Assembly (NCBI GenBank): GCA_963664625.1 | Contig: OY761541.1 | Location: 3,410,001-3,474,000, forward strand | Direction of reading: 5' to 3' | Source of the DNA: CBDCFV01 sp963664625 | Lineage (GTDB): Bacteria > Chloroflexota > Dehalococcoidia > Lucifugimonadales > UBA3495 | Length of the DNA stretch: 64,000 nucleotides | Shown: piece by piece, positions 1 through 8,795 of the stretch | Numbering within the stretch: the stretch's first letter is position 1 | Layout: every line of letters starts with the position of its first letter | Translations under genes and position numbers: made by a program | Notes under the pieces: model-generated | The model's database searches: none | Told to the model about the DNA's origin: nothing | The model's input: only the letters and a program-made list of their open reading frames with translations

Positions 1-59
1 TCCTGTTCTTCCCAGAAGCGAACTCTATCGGCGATGGGGGTCGAATCCGGAGTAGTCAT
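1..59 (-). CDS. 5' end of an unidentified gene, cut by the window edge
   Basis: An ATG at 59 on the minus strand follows an almost perfect Shine-Dalgarno (AAGGAGGG, 7 nt upstream), and the frame stays open to base 1. The 19 visible residues begin MTTPDSTPIADRVRFWEEQ. That is too little for a family assignment. The strong ribosome site is the main evidence for a real start. Confidence 0.6.
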   Translation of the reverse strand, partial: MTTPDSTPIADRVRFWEEQ

Positions 60-144
60 TCGGCTACCCTCCTTATGCCCGGGGGATTCTGCAATCACGA
101 GTCGAACTCGCTTGTATGGGGAGACGAGGGTGGATGAGATGGCG

Positions 145-423
145 TCAGTTGAGCTTGAGGATGAGGACGACCAACAAAGCCATGACGACGACCATAAGTG
201 CGTATATGGTGCCGACTTCAACATTCAGAGCAGCAATGTAGAGCTTCGGGATTCCGCTATTGACCTGAGTGGAATGGTTGCTTACACGCCCGAACCCAGT
301 CCGCATCTCTTCTCTGAGTGCCCGCAGGTCTTCTCGTATTTCCTGCTGGCCGGTCTTCAGGTCTTCTACGCTGGCCTCCAAGTAGCCCAGTATCCGCTCC
401 GGGCTGCGTTCTTCGGTCGTCAT
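145..423 (-). CDS. Small coiled-coil protein with C-terminal membrane helix
   Basis: This 92-residue protein has a charged, heptad-like N-terminal half (about residues 5-50, rich in Glu, Arg and Leu) and one hydrophobic helix at residues 68-90 that ends at the C-terminus. It belongs by architecture to a set of similar mini-proteins elsewhere in the window (24.3, 39.9, 40.2 and 40.6 kb). The function is unknown. A tail-anchored topology with the coil in the cytoplasm is an inference. A GGGAG sequence lies upstream of the ATG. Confidence 0.6.
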   Translation of the reverse strand: MTTEERSPERILGYLEASVEDLKTGQQEIREDLRALREEMRTGFGRVSNHSTQVNSGIPKLYIAALNVEVGTIYALMVVVMALLVVLILKLN

Positions 424-526
424 GCAGCGTTTCTCCCGTAAATTACCTTGCCGGATTGTAACACGGGACCACCAGGGACCTTACCCGCCGCTTGTCAGTA
501 AAATCTCCGTGAGCAGCCGGAGCAAT

Positions 527-1366
527 CTAAAACGGGTAAGGTTGCCCGCCGCCGACAGCCAGCACCTGGCCGGTAATGTACGAGGCGTCGTGCGACGCAA
601 GGAAGGCAATTGCGGCGGCCTGCTCGTCGGCCTCGCCGCGGCGGCCCATGGGGATTTCGGAGAGGCGGGTGGCGGCGCGGTACTGCTCCTGGTCCGCCAA
701 TTCCTCCTCGGGCAGGTTAGAGGCGGCTACGTGGACGCCGTGGTCACGGGGAGTTACCCGGTCGTCCGCTGCCGTTCCGCTGGGGGCGACGCAGTTGACC
801 CGGATGCCGAGGTGGGCGACCTCCCTGGCCAACGAGGTGGTGAGGCCAATCTGGCCGGCCTTGGCTGCGGCATAGGGGACGCGGAAGCGGCCGGTGACCG
901 CGTGGGTAGCTATGTTGACAATGGAGCCGGAACCCTGCTCGATCATGTACGGCAGCGCGGCCCGGCAGCACCAGACCGCCGTCCAGAAGCTCCGGTCGAT
1001 CTCCGCTTGTATCTGCCCCGGGGTGTAATGCTGGAAGGACTGGAACCAGATGGTGCCGCCGGCTATGTTGGCAAGCACGTCGATCCTGCCGTAGGCTTCG
1101 ATCGCAGTGGTCATAAGGGCTTCGGCATTCTCCCATTTAGACAGGTCGCCCAGGGAAATGATGCTGGAGCCGCCGAACTCGCGGATAGCCGCACAAACCC
1201 TCTGGGAAGTCTCGGCCACCAAGTCACCTATGACGATGGACGCCCCTTCCTGGGCCAGCCGCCGTGCCGTCGCCGCGCCGATTCCCTGCCCGCCGCCGGT
1301 GATTACGGCTACCTGGCCCTCAAACCGTTTCGCGCCCGCTGCCTTGGGGTCTAGTGGTCTTGTCAT
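527..1366 (-). CDS. Short-chain dehydrogenase/reductase, BenD-like
   Basis: A 279-residue classical SDR. The NAD(P)-binding motif TGGGQGIG is at residues 23-30, the NAG-type motif (NIAG) follows at about 100, and the catalytic YAAAK is at 165-169. Thr154 appears to sit where the catalytic Ser is usual. The segment around GGTIWFQSFQHY and WCCRAALPYM resembles 1,6-dihydroxycyclohexa-2,4-diene-1-carboxylate dehydrogenase (BenD), so oxidation of an aromatic-derived diol is a reasonable guess. No benABC dioxygenase genes are nearby, so the substrate is open. A truncated near-copy of the N-terminus lies at 2987-3118. Confidence 0.85.
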   Translation of the reverse strand: MTRPLDPKAAGAKRFEGQVAVITGGGQGIGAATARRLAQEGASIVIGDLVAETSQRVCAAIREFGGSSIISLGDLSKWENAEALMTTAIEAYGRIDVLANIAGGTIWFQSFQHYTPGQIQAEIDRSFWTAVWCCRAALPYMIEQGSGSIVNIATHAVTGRFRVPYAAAKAGQIGLTTSLAREVAHLGIRVNCVAPSGTAADDRVTPRDHGVHVAASNLPEEELADQEQYRAATRLSEIPMGRRGEADEQAAAIAFLASHDASYITGQVLAVGGGQPYPF

Positions 1367-1562
1367 AGCATATTCACGTTTCTGTAGGAGATGAGGCGCG
1401 GCAAACTTTCTGAGACCATCCGATCACTAGCTTCCGCACTGGTAACAATAGCTGAGTCGATACTATTGCCGCTCCGCCAATTCTCCCCATCCCACACGGC
1501 TCCTACTTATCTCTACTCATCGACATCAGAGAGACCCTTCTATGTGAGTTTTCAAAAACACT

Positions 1563-2939
1563 CTAAGACCGCCGTAGTCTCATCCGTTGCCTGATGGTTT
1601 CCCGCGCCCGTAACACTGCTATTTGCAACTGCTCGAAATCGCGGGCTACAGCGCGGATGGATTCCATATCGGTCTGGCCGATGGCGCTGTCCATTGCGCT
1701 TATCTTGTTCATTTCCAGATCGTGAAGGAGCGATACTGCTTCTATAAGCGAAGATCCCAGCGGCGATTCTTGATTGAGGTGATACTCTCCGAAAAGCGCA
1801 ACCAGCGTCTCTCGTTTTTCTGCGATGAGGGGTTTAAACTGTGCTAGTTCATTGCGGAGAGCGGAAACTTCGGCAAACGGCATATCAGGCTGAATTCTGG
1901 CAACTGTCTCGATGACTTTGGTCAGTGCTTCCTCTATACCAACACCCTCAAACTGACCACTGAGTCGCTCCAACAATGGCGTTACAACTTCCTCTGGCAG
2001 AGCATTAAGCCGTTGCACTTGAAACAGCCTGTCCTGATCAATTTCGCCGAATACGCGGAATTCGATGGAGGCTAGACCATTTGCGGCAGAAGTGAATTCA
2101 CTTACCACAGTCTGTCCCGGCTCCAACTCGCTCCACTCTAAGCGATTTCTGTCCCGCCTTCTTCGGGTTGTATCCCCAATTACTTCCAGCCTTACATTTC
2201 TGAACCTAATGTCCGGCCTGCCTTCACTGTGTGGAGCGGTGTTAGTGACGCTGACCAGAATACTGACCTGCCCGCTACCCTGTTCCTCATCATCATCAAT
2301 AGGCGGGACGGTATCATCAATAGGTTGGACGGTGGACTCCACAACCAAGTATGACTCCAGAGTGCGCCAGAATCCCAGCAGCGAATGCTCGTCCACAGAG
2401 TAGTCGCCATCGTCATCGTTCACAACAGGCGAATCTTCCGCATCAGTCAACGATTCTTCCGGAATGCTTCCCTGCTGATTGAGGCTGTCCTGAAACATCT
2501 GGTGAATCTCCAGCGCTTCCCTGCGGCGCAGCGAAATCAGGATTTCCCGCATGGCCTGGACTGAATACATTATGTCTGGCACTGTCCATTGGCGGTCCAG
2601 GACGTGGGCCCATTCGTTCCTCTTTACGGAAAGGTACCTGAAAAGCCGTAGGGTATGGTCAATGTTGTTGAACTCGTTGGCAAAGGCGGCGGCGTGATTT
2701 CTTTCCACGATGCGAGTGAAATGAACAGTGTCTAGAAGCTGCGTCTTGTCTTCTGGTACACCCTTTTGCAAGTCACGTCCCAAATTTTCCCGTTGGTTTT
2801 CACCTATCGCGGACCAAACGCCGCGCTCCCACCAATCGGTACCGTAAGCGGATTGCAGTTGCTCGGCGATGGCGGCTCGAACCCCTTTGATATAGACTCG
2901 ATGCGCCCGCGTAAAAATTTCGTAGGCGTCCTGTTCCAT
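1563..2939 (-). CDS. HEPN-domain (Swt1-type) protein with beta-sandwich and helical tail
   Basis: A 458-residue protein. Residues 1-150 are helical and contain the Rx4H signature RNEWAH at 107-112, in a context (ERNHAAAFANEF, LRLFRYLSVKRNEWAH) that resembles Swt1-like HEPN domains. HEPN domains with Rx4-6H are often metal-independent RNases in toxin, anti-phage or RNA-quality systems. An acidic linker (about 165-220) leads to a beta-rich region (about 223-320, CARDB/Ig-like in appearance) and then a long helical C-terminus. The gene stands alone, with no obvious antitoxin partner, between an intact SDR gene and a truncated SDR copy. RNase activity is inference. Confidence 0.6.
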   Translation of the reverse strand: MEQDAYEIFTRAHRVYIKGVRAAIAEQLQSAYGTDWWERGVWSAIGENQRENLGRDLQKGVPEDKTQLLDTVHFTRIVERNHAAAFANEFNNIDHTLRLFRYLSVKRNEWAHVLDRQWTVPDIMYSVQAMREILISLRRREALEIHQMFQDSLNQQGSIPEESLTDAEDSPVVNDDDGDYSVDEHSLLGFWRTLESYLVVESTVQPIDDTVPPIDDDEEQGSGQVSILVSVTNTAPHSEGRPDIRFRNVRLEVIGDTTRRRRDRNRLEWSELEPGQTVVSEFTSAANGLASIEFRVFGEIDQDRLFQVQRLNALPEEVVTPLLERLSGQFEGVGIEEALTKVIETVARIQPDMPFAEVSALRNELAQFKPLIAEKRETLVALFGEYHLNQESPLGSSLIEAVSLLHDLEMNKISAMDSAIGQTDMESIRAVARDFEQLQIAVLRARETIRQRMRLRRS

Positions 2940-2986
2940 AGCGTACCTCGGACTGATTTACCGGCCTTTGGGGACAGTCAAGATAT

Positions 2987-3118
2987 CTAACTCTCGCACT
3001 CTGTCCGTCGGGGTATCTCAACCGCCGCGCCTATTCCCTGCCCTCCGCCAGTGATTACCGCAACCTGGCCTTCAAACCGTCTCGCCCCCGCTGCCTTGGT
3101 GTCCAATACTTCCGCCAT
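2987..3118 (-). pseudogene. Truncated SDR copy (N-terminal 32 codons only)
   Basis: The frame starting at ATG 3118, preceded by a good GGAGGA site, encodes a start nearly identical to the SDR at 527-1366: KAAGARRFEGQVAVITGGG then QGIGAA. At about codon 33 the similarity stops, and the frame runs ten unrelated codons to a TAG. The rest of the paralogue is missing and the HEPN gene begins immediately beyond. This is a 5' remnant left by a deletion or insertion, with its ribosome-binding site intact. Confidence 0.8.
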
Positions 3119-3144
3119 GATGTCCTCCCGAGGCGAACGGTAAC

Positions 3145-3696
3145 TTAATGGTCGGTGAAGAGGGGACCAACGGGAGTGCTGAATCCGGGAAGCAAGTCAC
3201 CGCCGTCAAGCTCATCGTCTCTGCCAAGCGTGATTGGATCAGCGCCAGGTCGGTACACCGTGACGGTAAGGGTTTCCGGATCGGCTACCCACACTTCGCG
3301 TGAGCCGAAGCTGAGCCACATAGCCGCTTTCTCCGCCAGTTCGCGCCGCGAATTGGATGGGGACTTAACCTCTACGGCCAAATCGGGAGCAAGTTCGGGG
3401 TAGCCTCGTGTGCCTTGAGGAATACGGCTCGGCGCAAACCATGCAACGTCGGGTGCGCGCACAGTGTCAGGATCTCTTTCCAACCGGTATCCTGGGTCGC
3501 CGGTCCGGGTAACTCCAAGTCCTCCGGAACGGACATAGTGGGTAAGTTCGTAGGCAAAATTTATCACCGCAATACCGTGTCCGTCTCCAGTAGGCATTCT
3601 CTCGACCAACACTCCCCGAATTAGCTCGTACCTCTTGCCGTCGTCGGGCATTCGCAGCAGTTCGTCTGCGGTGACCAGTCTACGTGCAGTGGTCAT
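3145..3696 (-). CDS. Uma2-family (DUF820) PD-(D/E)XK nuclease-fold protein
   Basis: A 183-residue protein of typical Uma2 length. The N-terminal LVTADELLRMPDDGKRYELI, the PDVAWF motif (Asp83) and LAVEVKSPS (Glu109, Lys111) fit the restriction-endonuclease-like fold. The family is widely amplified in Cyanobacteria and Chloroflexota, and its substrate is not established. It lies 65 bp downstream of hyuB on the same strand, but nothing suggests a functional link. Confidence 0.85.
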   Translation of the reverse strand: MTTARRLVTADELLRMPDDGKRYELIRGVLVERMPTGDGHGIAVINFAYELTHYVRSGGLGVTRTGDPGYRLERDPDTVRAPDVAWFAPSRIPQGTRGYPELAPDLAVEVKSPSNSRRELAEKAAMWLSFGSREVWVADPETLTVTVYRPGADPITLGRDDELDGGDLLPGFSTPVGPLFTDH

Positions 3697-3761
3697 CTTA
3701 TGTTCACCGTCATGGTTGAAGTGGGGACAGGATATGTACCGATTCTAGCAGGGGGTTACAC

Positions 3762-5627
3762 TCACCTCGGCAGGCGCTTATTGACCCATTCCAGTTCTTC
3801 TTCCGCCGTGTCATAGTAGTCGAACCGGTGGAACAGCTTGGTGCAGCCCCTGGACTTCCGGATGTCGTTTCTCAGCGACTCAGTGCCGGATTCGTCTACT
3901 TCTAATGAGACAGGATCGATTGCTACGCCGTAACGCTCGAAGGCGGCATCTGCGGAGACGAATCCGTCCTTAACGTCGTCAAGCACCTGGTCGGCGTCCC
4001 GGTCCAGCGGGTCGCCCCAGCCTCCGCCGCCGGCGGTGTAGATGCGCACCAAGTCGCCGCATTTCCAGTGGTTGTCGTCGGAGAAGGCCCGGACCTCCCG
4101 CTCATCGGGGGTGCCCGGGTTCATCACCACCTTGGAGAGACCGCCGCCCATGCCACCGGCAACGCCCCAAGCGGGGAACAGGTTGTTCTCCACGCGCAGC
4201 CCGAATGTGCCCTCGTCGGCCAACAAACGAACGTCCCGCACCACGCCGCAGCCTCCCCGGAACTTGCCGGGCCCGCCGGAGTCGGTTGAAATAGCGTAAC
4301 GCTCCAGCCTGAGGGGGAACTCCATCTCCATGAACTCGCCCGGGTAGTTCTCGTTGTGCCGCTGGTAAATAGCGTCCAGGCCGTCGGAGAAGGGACGGGC
4401 GCCGTGGCCGACAGCTATGCCATCGGTGCAGAGCAGCCAGTTTCCGCTGTCTCCGTCTTTCATCCGCCAGTAGGCGATGACGTACACCGCCGCTCCGGCC
4501 ATTACGTTGCCGTCGGTCGCCTTGGCGACAACGGCCCGCACCGCACTCTTTAGCTTGGTGAAGGTGTGCGCCCGGCATCCCAGCGCCGCGGGCCACTCCG
4601 GCAACAGGATGCTGCCCGACCTCAGTTGCACCTTGTCTATTCCCGCCAGCAGCCCGTGATTGGCCAGCAGCGACGAATCGAATTGGTGGAAGTACTGGCC
4701 GAAGTAGGCCTTCATTGCCCCGTCACTGGAGATGAAGTTGATCGAACCTTGAGCTTGGTCATCGCTGCGGGTTGCGTCCAGAAGCACCTCGTCGCCTTTG
4801 CGGCTGAGGTTCAGGTGGAAGGAATGCCACTCGTCGCCAACGCCCCCGTGGTCCATGTAGTCGCGGACGCTGTATTCACCCTCCGGTATCATCTCCAAGG
4901 TCTTCTCCCGAACCAACCGACCAGTGTCGGCTTGGTCCTGCTCGATGGCCGCCAGCATAGTGTCCTTGCCGAACCGGTCGAACATCTCCAGCAACCGTTC
5001 CTGGGCACGCTGGGCCGCGGCCATCAGGGCCTTGGAGTCTCCTTCCAGCAGGTCTGGATAGCGTGAGTTGCGCAGGATGATGCGGTACGCCTCGTCGTTC
5101 AGCTTACCCGCGTCGACTATCTTGATGGGCGGCACCAGCGTGCCGTCATGGAATATCTCGGTGTTGGCCGGGCCGATGCTGCCGGGCCGCGCGCCCCCAA
5201 GGTCCCAGAAGTGGGCGAAGGAGTGACAGTAGGCCACAACATCTCCCTCGTAGAAAACCGGGGCGATGAACACCATGTCCGGTGTGTGGGTGATGCTCCC
5301 TTGGGAGATATAGGGGTCGTTGTACCAGTAAAGGTCACCCGTGCGCATGGACTCGGCGGGGTAGTAGTCCCAGACGCATCCCATAATGTCGCTGCCCATC
5401 GTCTCGCCGTAGACTTCCTGTCCCGCGGCGTCCAGGAAGCTCACGGTGTAGTCCTTCTTCTCCCGGATGAAAGCCGACATGGCGGTGCGTTCGATTATCA
5501 GCTCGCACTCCAGCCTGGCGGCCCGGAGGGACCCGCGGACCAACTGGCGGGTTACCGGGTCTACTGCCTTGGGAGACAACTCCGGCTTCTGCCGATCTGG
5601 ATGGACCTTGGTCTGAGACGTCGTCAT
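3762..5627 (-). CDS. hyuB: Hydantoinase B/oxoprolinase-family subunit
   Basis: A 621-residue HyuB-type subunit. The N-terminal DPVTRQLVRGSLRAARLECE and the DPYISQGSITHTPDM, HSFAHFWDLGG and GAGGGGWGDPLDRD-like segments are characteristic of the HyuB/5-oxoprolinase/acetone-carboxylase beta family. With HyuA it would form an ATP-dependent amide- or ketone-activating enzyme (N-methylhydantoinase, 5-oxoprolinase or acetophenone carboxylase-like). The true substrate cannot be read from sequence. It starts 33 bp after the hyuA stop, with a good AGGAAGGA site, so the pair is an operon. Confidence 0.9.
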   Translation of the reverse strand: MTTSQTKVHPDRQKPELSPKAVDPVTRQLVRGSLRAARLECELIIERTAMSAFIREKKDYTVSFLDAAGQEVYGETMGSDIMGCVWDYYPAESMRTGDLYWYNDPYISQGSITHTPDMVFIAPVFYEGDVVAYCHSFAHFWDLGGARPGSIGPANTEIFHDGTLVPPIKIVDAGKLNDEAYRIILRNSRYPDLLEGDSKALMAAAQRAQERLLEMFDRFGKDTMLAAIEQDQADTGRLVREKTLEMIPEGEYSVRDYMDHGGVGDEWHSFHLNLSRKGDEVLLDATRSDDQAQGSINFISSDGAMKAYFGQYFHQFDSSLLANHGLLAGIDKVQLRSGSILLPEWPAALGCRAHTFTKLKSAVRAVVAKATDGNVMAGAAVYVIAYWRMKDGDSGNWLLCTDGIAVGHGARPFSDGLDAIYQRHNENYPGEFMEMEFPLRLERYAISTDSGGPGKFRGGCGVVRDVRLLADEGTFGLRVENNLFPAWGVAGGMGGGLSKVVMNPGTPDEREVRAFSDDNHWKCGDLVRIYTAGGGGWGDPLDRDADQVLDDVKDGFVSADAAFERYGVAIDPVSLEVDESGTESLRNDIRKSRGCTKLFHRFDYYDTAEEELEWVNKRLPR

Positions 5628-5660
5628 TATTCCTTCCTCGTAATGGGTTTACGCCGCGCT

Positions 5661-7715
5661 TTACCGGGCGCGCATTATGCAGTTGCCGTACTGGTCTATT
5701 TGGGCTTCCCAGCCTGGGTTGATTACCACCGTGGCGTCCATACCTTCCAGGATTGCAGGCCCGTCCAGATTCACTCCGGGGTACAGGCCGCTCCGGTCGT
5801 AAATGGCGCACGGAACGAATCCATCGGACTCTTCGAAATACACTTGCCGCCGTTCAATGATGGCATCATCGGGCGTCCGGCCTTCGCTTTGGATGGGCGC
5901 CATCTTGACTTGGCCCACCTGTCCCGCCGCCGTTACCCTGAGCGTAACTATCTCCACCGGCTGGTCGAGGGCGAACCCGTATAGCTGTTGGTGACGCCGG
6001 TGAAACTCCTCCACCAGCGCCTCCAGACCTTGCCGGTCCACTTGGGAATGGTGGTAAGGGATGGTCAGCTCGGAACCCTGATGGGCATACCTCAGGTCTG
6101 CGGAGCGGCTCAATTCGTGGCTGCCTGCCGTCACGCCTTCCTCCCGCAGCCAGTCGCGGCCTTCCTCCTCCAACCCGGCAAAGACCGCGGCCATGCCCTC
6201 CATGTCATAGTCCGGTGGATGTTGCACAAAAGTCCTGGCGTAGTCGTTCTTGAAGTCGGCCACCAGCAGTCCATAGGCCGACGCGATGCCGGGATGAGGC
6301 GGCACGACAACCGTCTCTATCCCCAGTAGGTTCGCCACGTCGATGGCGTGCATTGGGCCGGCGCCGCCATAGGCGACCAAGGCAAAGTCTCGTGGGTCGT
6401 GGCCCCGTTCCACACTGATGTTTCTGATGGCGCCGACCATTGCATTGTCCGCTATCTTCAGAATTCCGTTGGCGGCGTCCGGCACTTCCAGCCCCAACCG
6501 GGATGCCACCGAGTCCCCGATCGCCCTGGCCGCTGCATCCGAGTCCAACGTAAGTTGCCCCCCGGCAATCTCGGTGTTGACCCGCCCCAGCACCAGGTTG
6601 GCGTCGGTGACCGTGGGCCGGGTGGCCCCCCTGCCGTAGCACACCGGCCCAGGGTCGGCCCCGGCGCTGGCCGGGCCGACGGTCAGGCTGCCGTAGGGCG
6701 ACACCTCGGCAATGCTGCCCCCGCCGCACCCGATGGTGGCGATGTCCAGCATGGGCAGTTGGATGGGCCAGTCGCCAAGCTTGCCGTTCAGCGTCATGCC
6801 TGGCTCCCGCTGCCGCAGGAGCGACACATCGGTGCTGGTGCCGCCCATGTCGAACGAGATGCAGTTTTCCAAGCCGGTGGTCTCGGCTATTTGGACAGTG
6901 GCCATGACTCCGGCGGCAGGACCGGACAGCGCAGTGTAGACCGGTTGCCTCACTGCAACGTCGGAGCCGATTATGCCGCCGTTGGACTTCATTATCGAGA
7001 AAGCCCCGCCCGCGCCAAACGACAAGAGCGAGTTCTTGAGGTTGTCGATGTAGTTGCTCACCCTTGGCGTGACGTAGGCGTTCAACACGGTGGTGATGGT
7101 GCGCTCGTACTCCCGGTATACCGCCAGCACCTCCGAAGACAGGGATATAGCCGCTCCCGGAAGTTCTTCCAGCAGAATCTCCCTGGCCCGGCGCTCATTG
7201 GCCGGGTTGGCGTAGGAGTGGATGAAGGCAACCGCTATCGAGGATATTCCCTGCTGTCCAAAATGCCGGGCGGCGTCTCGTACCGCCTGCTCGTCCAGCG
7301 GCGCAAGCACCTGCCCGTCGAAGCTGGTACGCTCGTTTACCTCCAGGCAGTCCCTCGGACGAACGGGCCGCTCCGGTTTTATCCAGGAATTGGGGTTGGC
7401 CATCCGGGGCGTACCGTGCCGGGCAATCTCCAGCACGAACCTGAAGCCCTCGGTTGTCAGCAACCCGACCGGCGCGCCCTTGTTTTCCAGCACCGAGTTG
7501 GTGGCGATGGTGGTGCCGTGGAAAATGTGGGCCACCTCGGCGGGGCTGACGCCGTTAGCCGCCAGAATCTGCGCCAGCCCGGTCATAAACCCCACCGACG
7601 GGTCGGCGGGGGTGGACGGCGTCTTGTAAACGCGCTGCTCGTTGGATTCGAGATCGCAAAGAACGATGTCGGTAAAAGTGCCGCCGACATCCACGGCTAC
7701 GGCGTAAGCTCCCAT
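5661..7715 (-). CDS. hyuA: Hydantoinase A/oxoprolinase-family ATPase subunit
   Basis: A 684-residue HyuA subunit. The ASKHA ATPase motif VDVGGTFTDIVL is near residue 9, followed by HGTTIATNSVLENKGA, the FDMGGTSTDVSL second phosphate motif, and the YGGAGPMHA block. This subunit binds and hydrolyses ATP to phosphorylate the amide or carbonyl substrate processed with HyuB. It is the promoter-proximal gene of a two-gene operon. A second, unpaired hyuA is at 55.0-57.1 kb. That paralogue shares the same motifs but lacks an adjacent hyuB. Confidence 0.92.
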   Translation of the reverse strand: MGAYAVAVDVGGTFTDIVLCDLESNEQRVYKTPSTPADPSVGFMTGLAQILAANGVSPAEVAHIFHGTTIATNSVLENKGAPVGLLTTEGFRFVLEIARHGTPRMANPNSWIKPERPVRPRDCLEVNERTSFDGQVLAPLDEQAVRDAARHFGQQGISSIAVAFIHSYANPANERRAREILLEELPGAAISLSSEVLAVYREYERTITTVLNAYVTPRVSNYIDNLKNSLLSFGAGGAFSIMKSNGGIIGSDVAVRQPVYTALSGPAAGVMATVQIAETTGLENCISFDMGGTSTDVSLLRQREPGMTLNGKLGDWPIQLPMLDIATIGCGGGSIAEVSPYGSLTVGPASAGADPGPVCYGRGATRPTVTDANLVLGRVNTEIAGGQLTLDSDAAARAIGDSVASRLGLEVPDAANGILKIADNAMVGAIRNISVERGHDPRDFALVAYGGAGPMHAIDVANLLGIETVVVPPHPGIASAYGLLVADFKNDYARTFVQHPPDYDMEGMAAVFAGLEEEGRDWLREEGVTAGSHELSRSADLRYAHQGSELTIPYHHSQVDRQGLEALVEEFHRRHQQLYGFALDQPVEIVTLRVTAAGQVGQVKMAPIQSEGRTPDDAIIERRQVYFEESDGFVPCAIYDRSGLYPGVNLDGPAILEGMDATVVINPGWEAQIDQYGNCIMRAR

Positions 7716-7746
7716 AAACTTTCCTTGTTCAGACGATTAGCTTAAG

Positions 7747-8217
7747 TTAATGAGTTCCGAATTCATTGTACGGCGTGTTAAGGACATAAGCGGCGTATAT
7801 CTCGAACATGGCTTGTTCGTAATCGTCCGTTATCTCCACTACTTGGACCTGCATGTCTTCGACCTTCTTCCTTTCTTTCTCGTATATCTTGCTCCATTGT
7901 GGGCTTTCGAAGTTCGCTCTTTTCTTCGCGAGTCTGTTCGCCAAAGTGCCTTTTTTACCATCCTGATCTGAGTTGCTGTGTGCGAGAATTCTTTGATGTA
8001 GCTTTGTTTTTTTACTGCCTGAACGCCCTACATATAAATGCTTGCCATTCCAGTAGAATACATATACACCTGCTTCCGGGATATCCTGTGATTCGCGGGT
8101 ATCCTGCCTCACTTGGTTTCTTGTTAGGTAGGGACCTGCAAGGAGTTCTTTAAGGAGTTGGCGCATTCGGTTGCGAACGTACTTCCCTCTAAGAATGTAC
8201 CCACTTCTATCGTTCAC
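7747..8217 (-). CDS. GIY-YIG nuclease domain protein
   Basis: About 156 residues, GTG start. The nuclease core has GVYVFYWNGKHLYVGRSG (the GIY and YIG equivalents are VYV at 51-53 and YVG at 62-64), followed by an Arg/His pair (QRILAH) and a late acidic segment (EQAMFEIYAAYVLNTPYNEFGTH) that can supply the metal-binding Glu and the terminal Asn. The family includes homing, repair and restriction nucleases. This solitary one has no DNA-binding domain beyond about 45 N-terminal basic residues, so its role is unknown. It is AT-richer than its neighbours, which suggests acquisition. Confidence 0.8.
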   Translation of the reverse strand: MNDRSGYILRGKYVRNRMRQLLKELLAGPYLTRNQVRQDTRESQDIPEAGVYVFYWNGKHLYVGRSGSKKTKLHQRILAHSNSDQDGKKGTLANRLAKKRANFESPQWSKIYEKERKKVEDMQVQVVEITDDYEQAMFEIYAAYVLNTPYNEFGTH

Positions 8218-8280
8218 GCAAAAAACTTCTCGGTTCTTATACTCGAGTGTTCATTTGACCTTACCGAGGAAGAAACAGGT

Positions 8281-8665
8281 TTAGATAGGCCGTGCCCTCA
8301 CGGGCGGCAGTCTGACCAGCCGCTCATTCACGGAGTCGACCGTCAACCTGAAAATTTGGAGCGTCAACGCCCCCAAGCAAGGGGCTCACCCCGGGCGGGC
8401 CGAATACGACGGGAGTGGTTCTTTCCGACCCTTCCAAACGCAGCCTCGCTTCCCCTATACCCCATTCAACTATGCTATCGTCGCCCAACTGGAATTGCTC
8501 CTGTTCGTCCGGTTGGATTCCCAAGCTTGCCAACAAGTCCTCGCCAATGACGGTGTAGGAAGAACCGGTATCAACCAGAGCCTCAACGCTGGCGTACCCT
8601 CCATTACTGGCGTTTTTCACTTCAAGTGTGACGCTGAATATTCCCACTTGCCTTGCCTCGTGCAA
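8281..8665 (-). CDS. Retropepsin-like aspartic protease, frameshifted near the C-terminus
   Basis: The protein has the clan-AA signature ALVDTGSSYTVI with catalytic Asp32-Thr-Gly, and FGPPGVSPLLG near the end. As read, it stops at 8324 after an atypical tail. Removing one base from the C5 run at 8370-8374 (G5 on the coding strand) restores a family-like ending (ALTLQIFRLTVDSVNERLV, then LRLPPVRARPI in outline) that stops at 8281. The catalytic core is intact, so this is either a mild frameshift or a homopolymer error. These small bacterial proteases have no settled substrate. Confidence 0.75.
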
Positions 8666-8732
8666 TTTGCCAACAGTATAGACCAGTAGACAGCTTAGAC
8701 GAAACGTTGGTCAGTGAAATCCAAGAAGCAAC

Positions 8733-8762
8733 AAAAAAAGGGGCGGACACAACGCCCGCCCC
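8733..8762 (-). terminator. Rho-independent terminator of the BNR gene
   Basis: On the minus strand a GGGGCGG/CCGCCCC stem (plus-strand arms 8740-8746 and 8756-8762, nine-base loop) is followed directly by seven T. It lies about 35 bp beyond the stop of the propeller gene at 8796. Confidence 0.85.
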
Positions 8763-8795
8763 CTTCATTCGTGGACTGTTGACCCCAAGTAACGG

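Noticed and set aside
422..1354. A 310-codon open frame on the plus strand
   Set aside because: It lies opposite the SDR gene, has the Gly/Arg/Ala-rich composition of an antisense shadow and no family motif. Similar long shadows oppose hsdM (42101-43120), hyuA (6348-7745) and the second hyuA (56007-57008).
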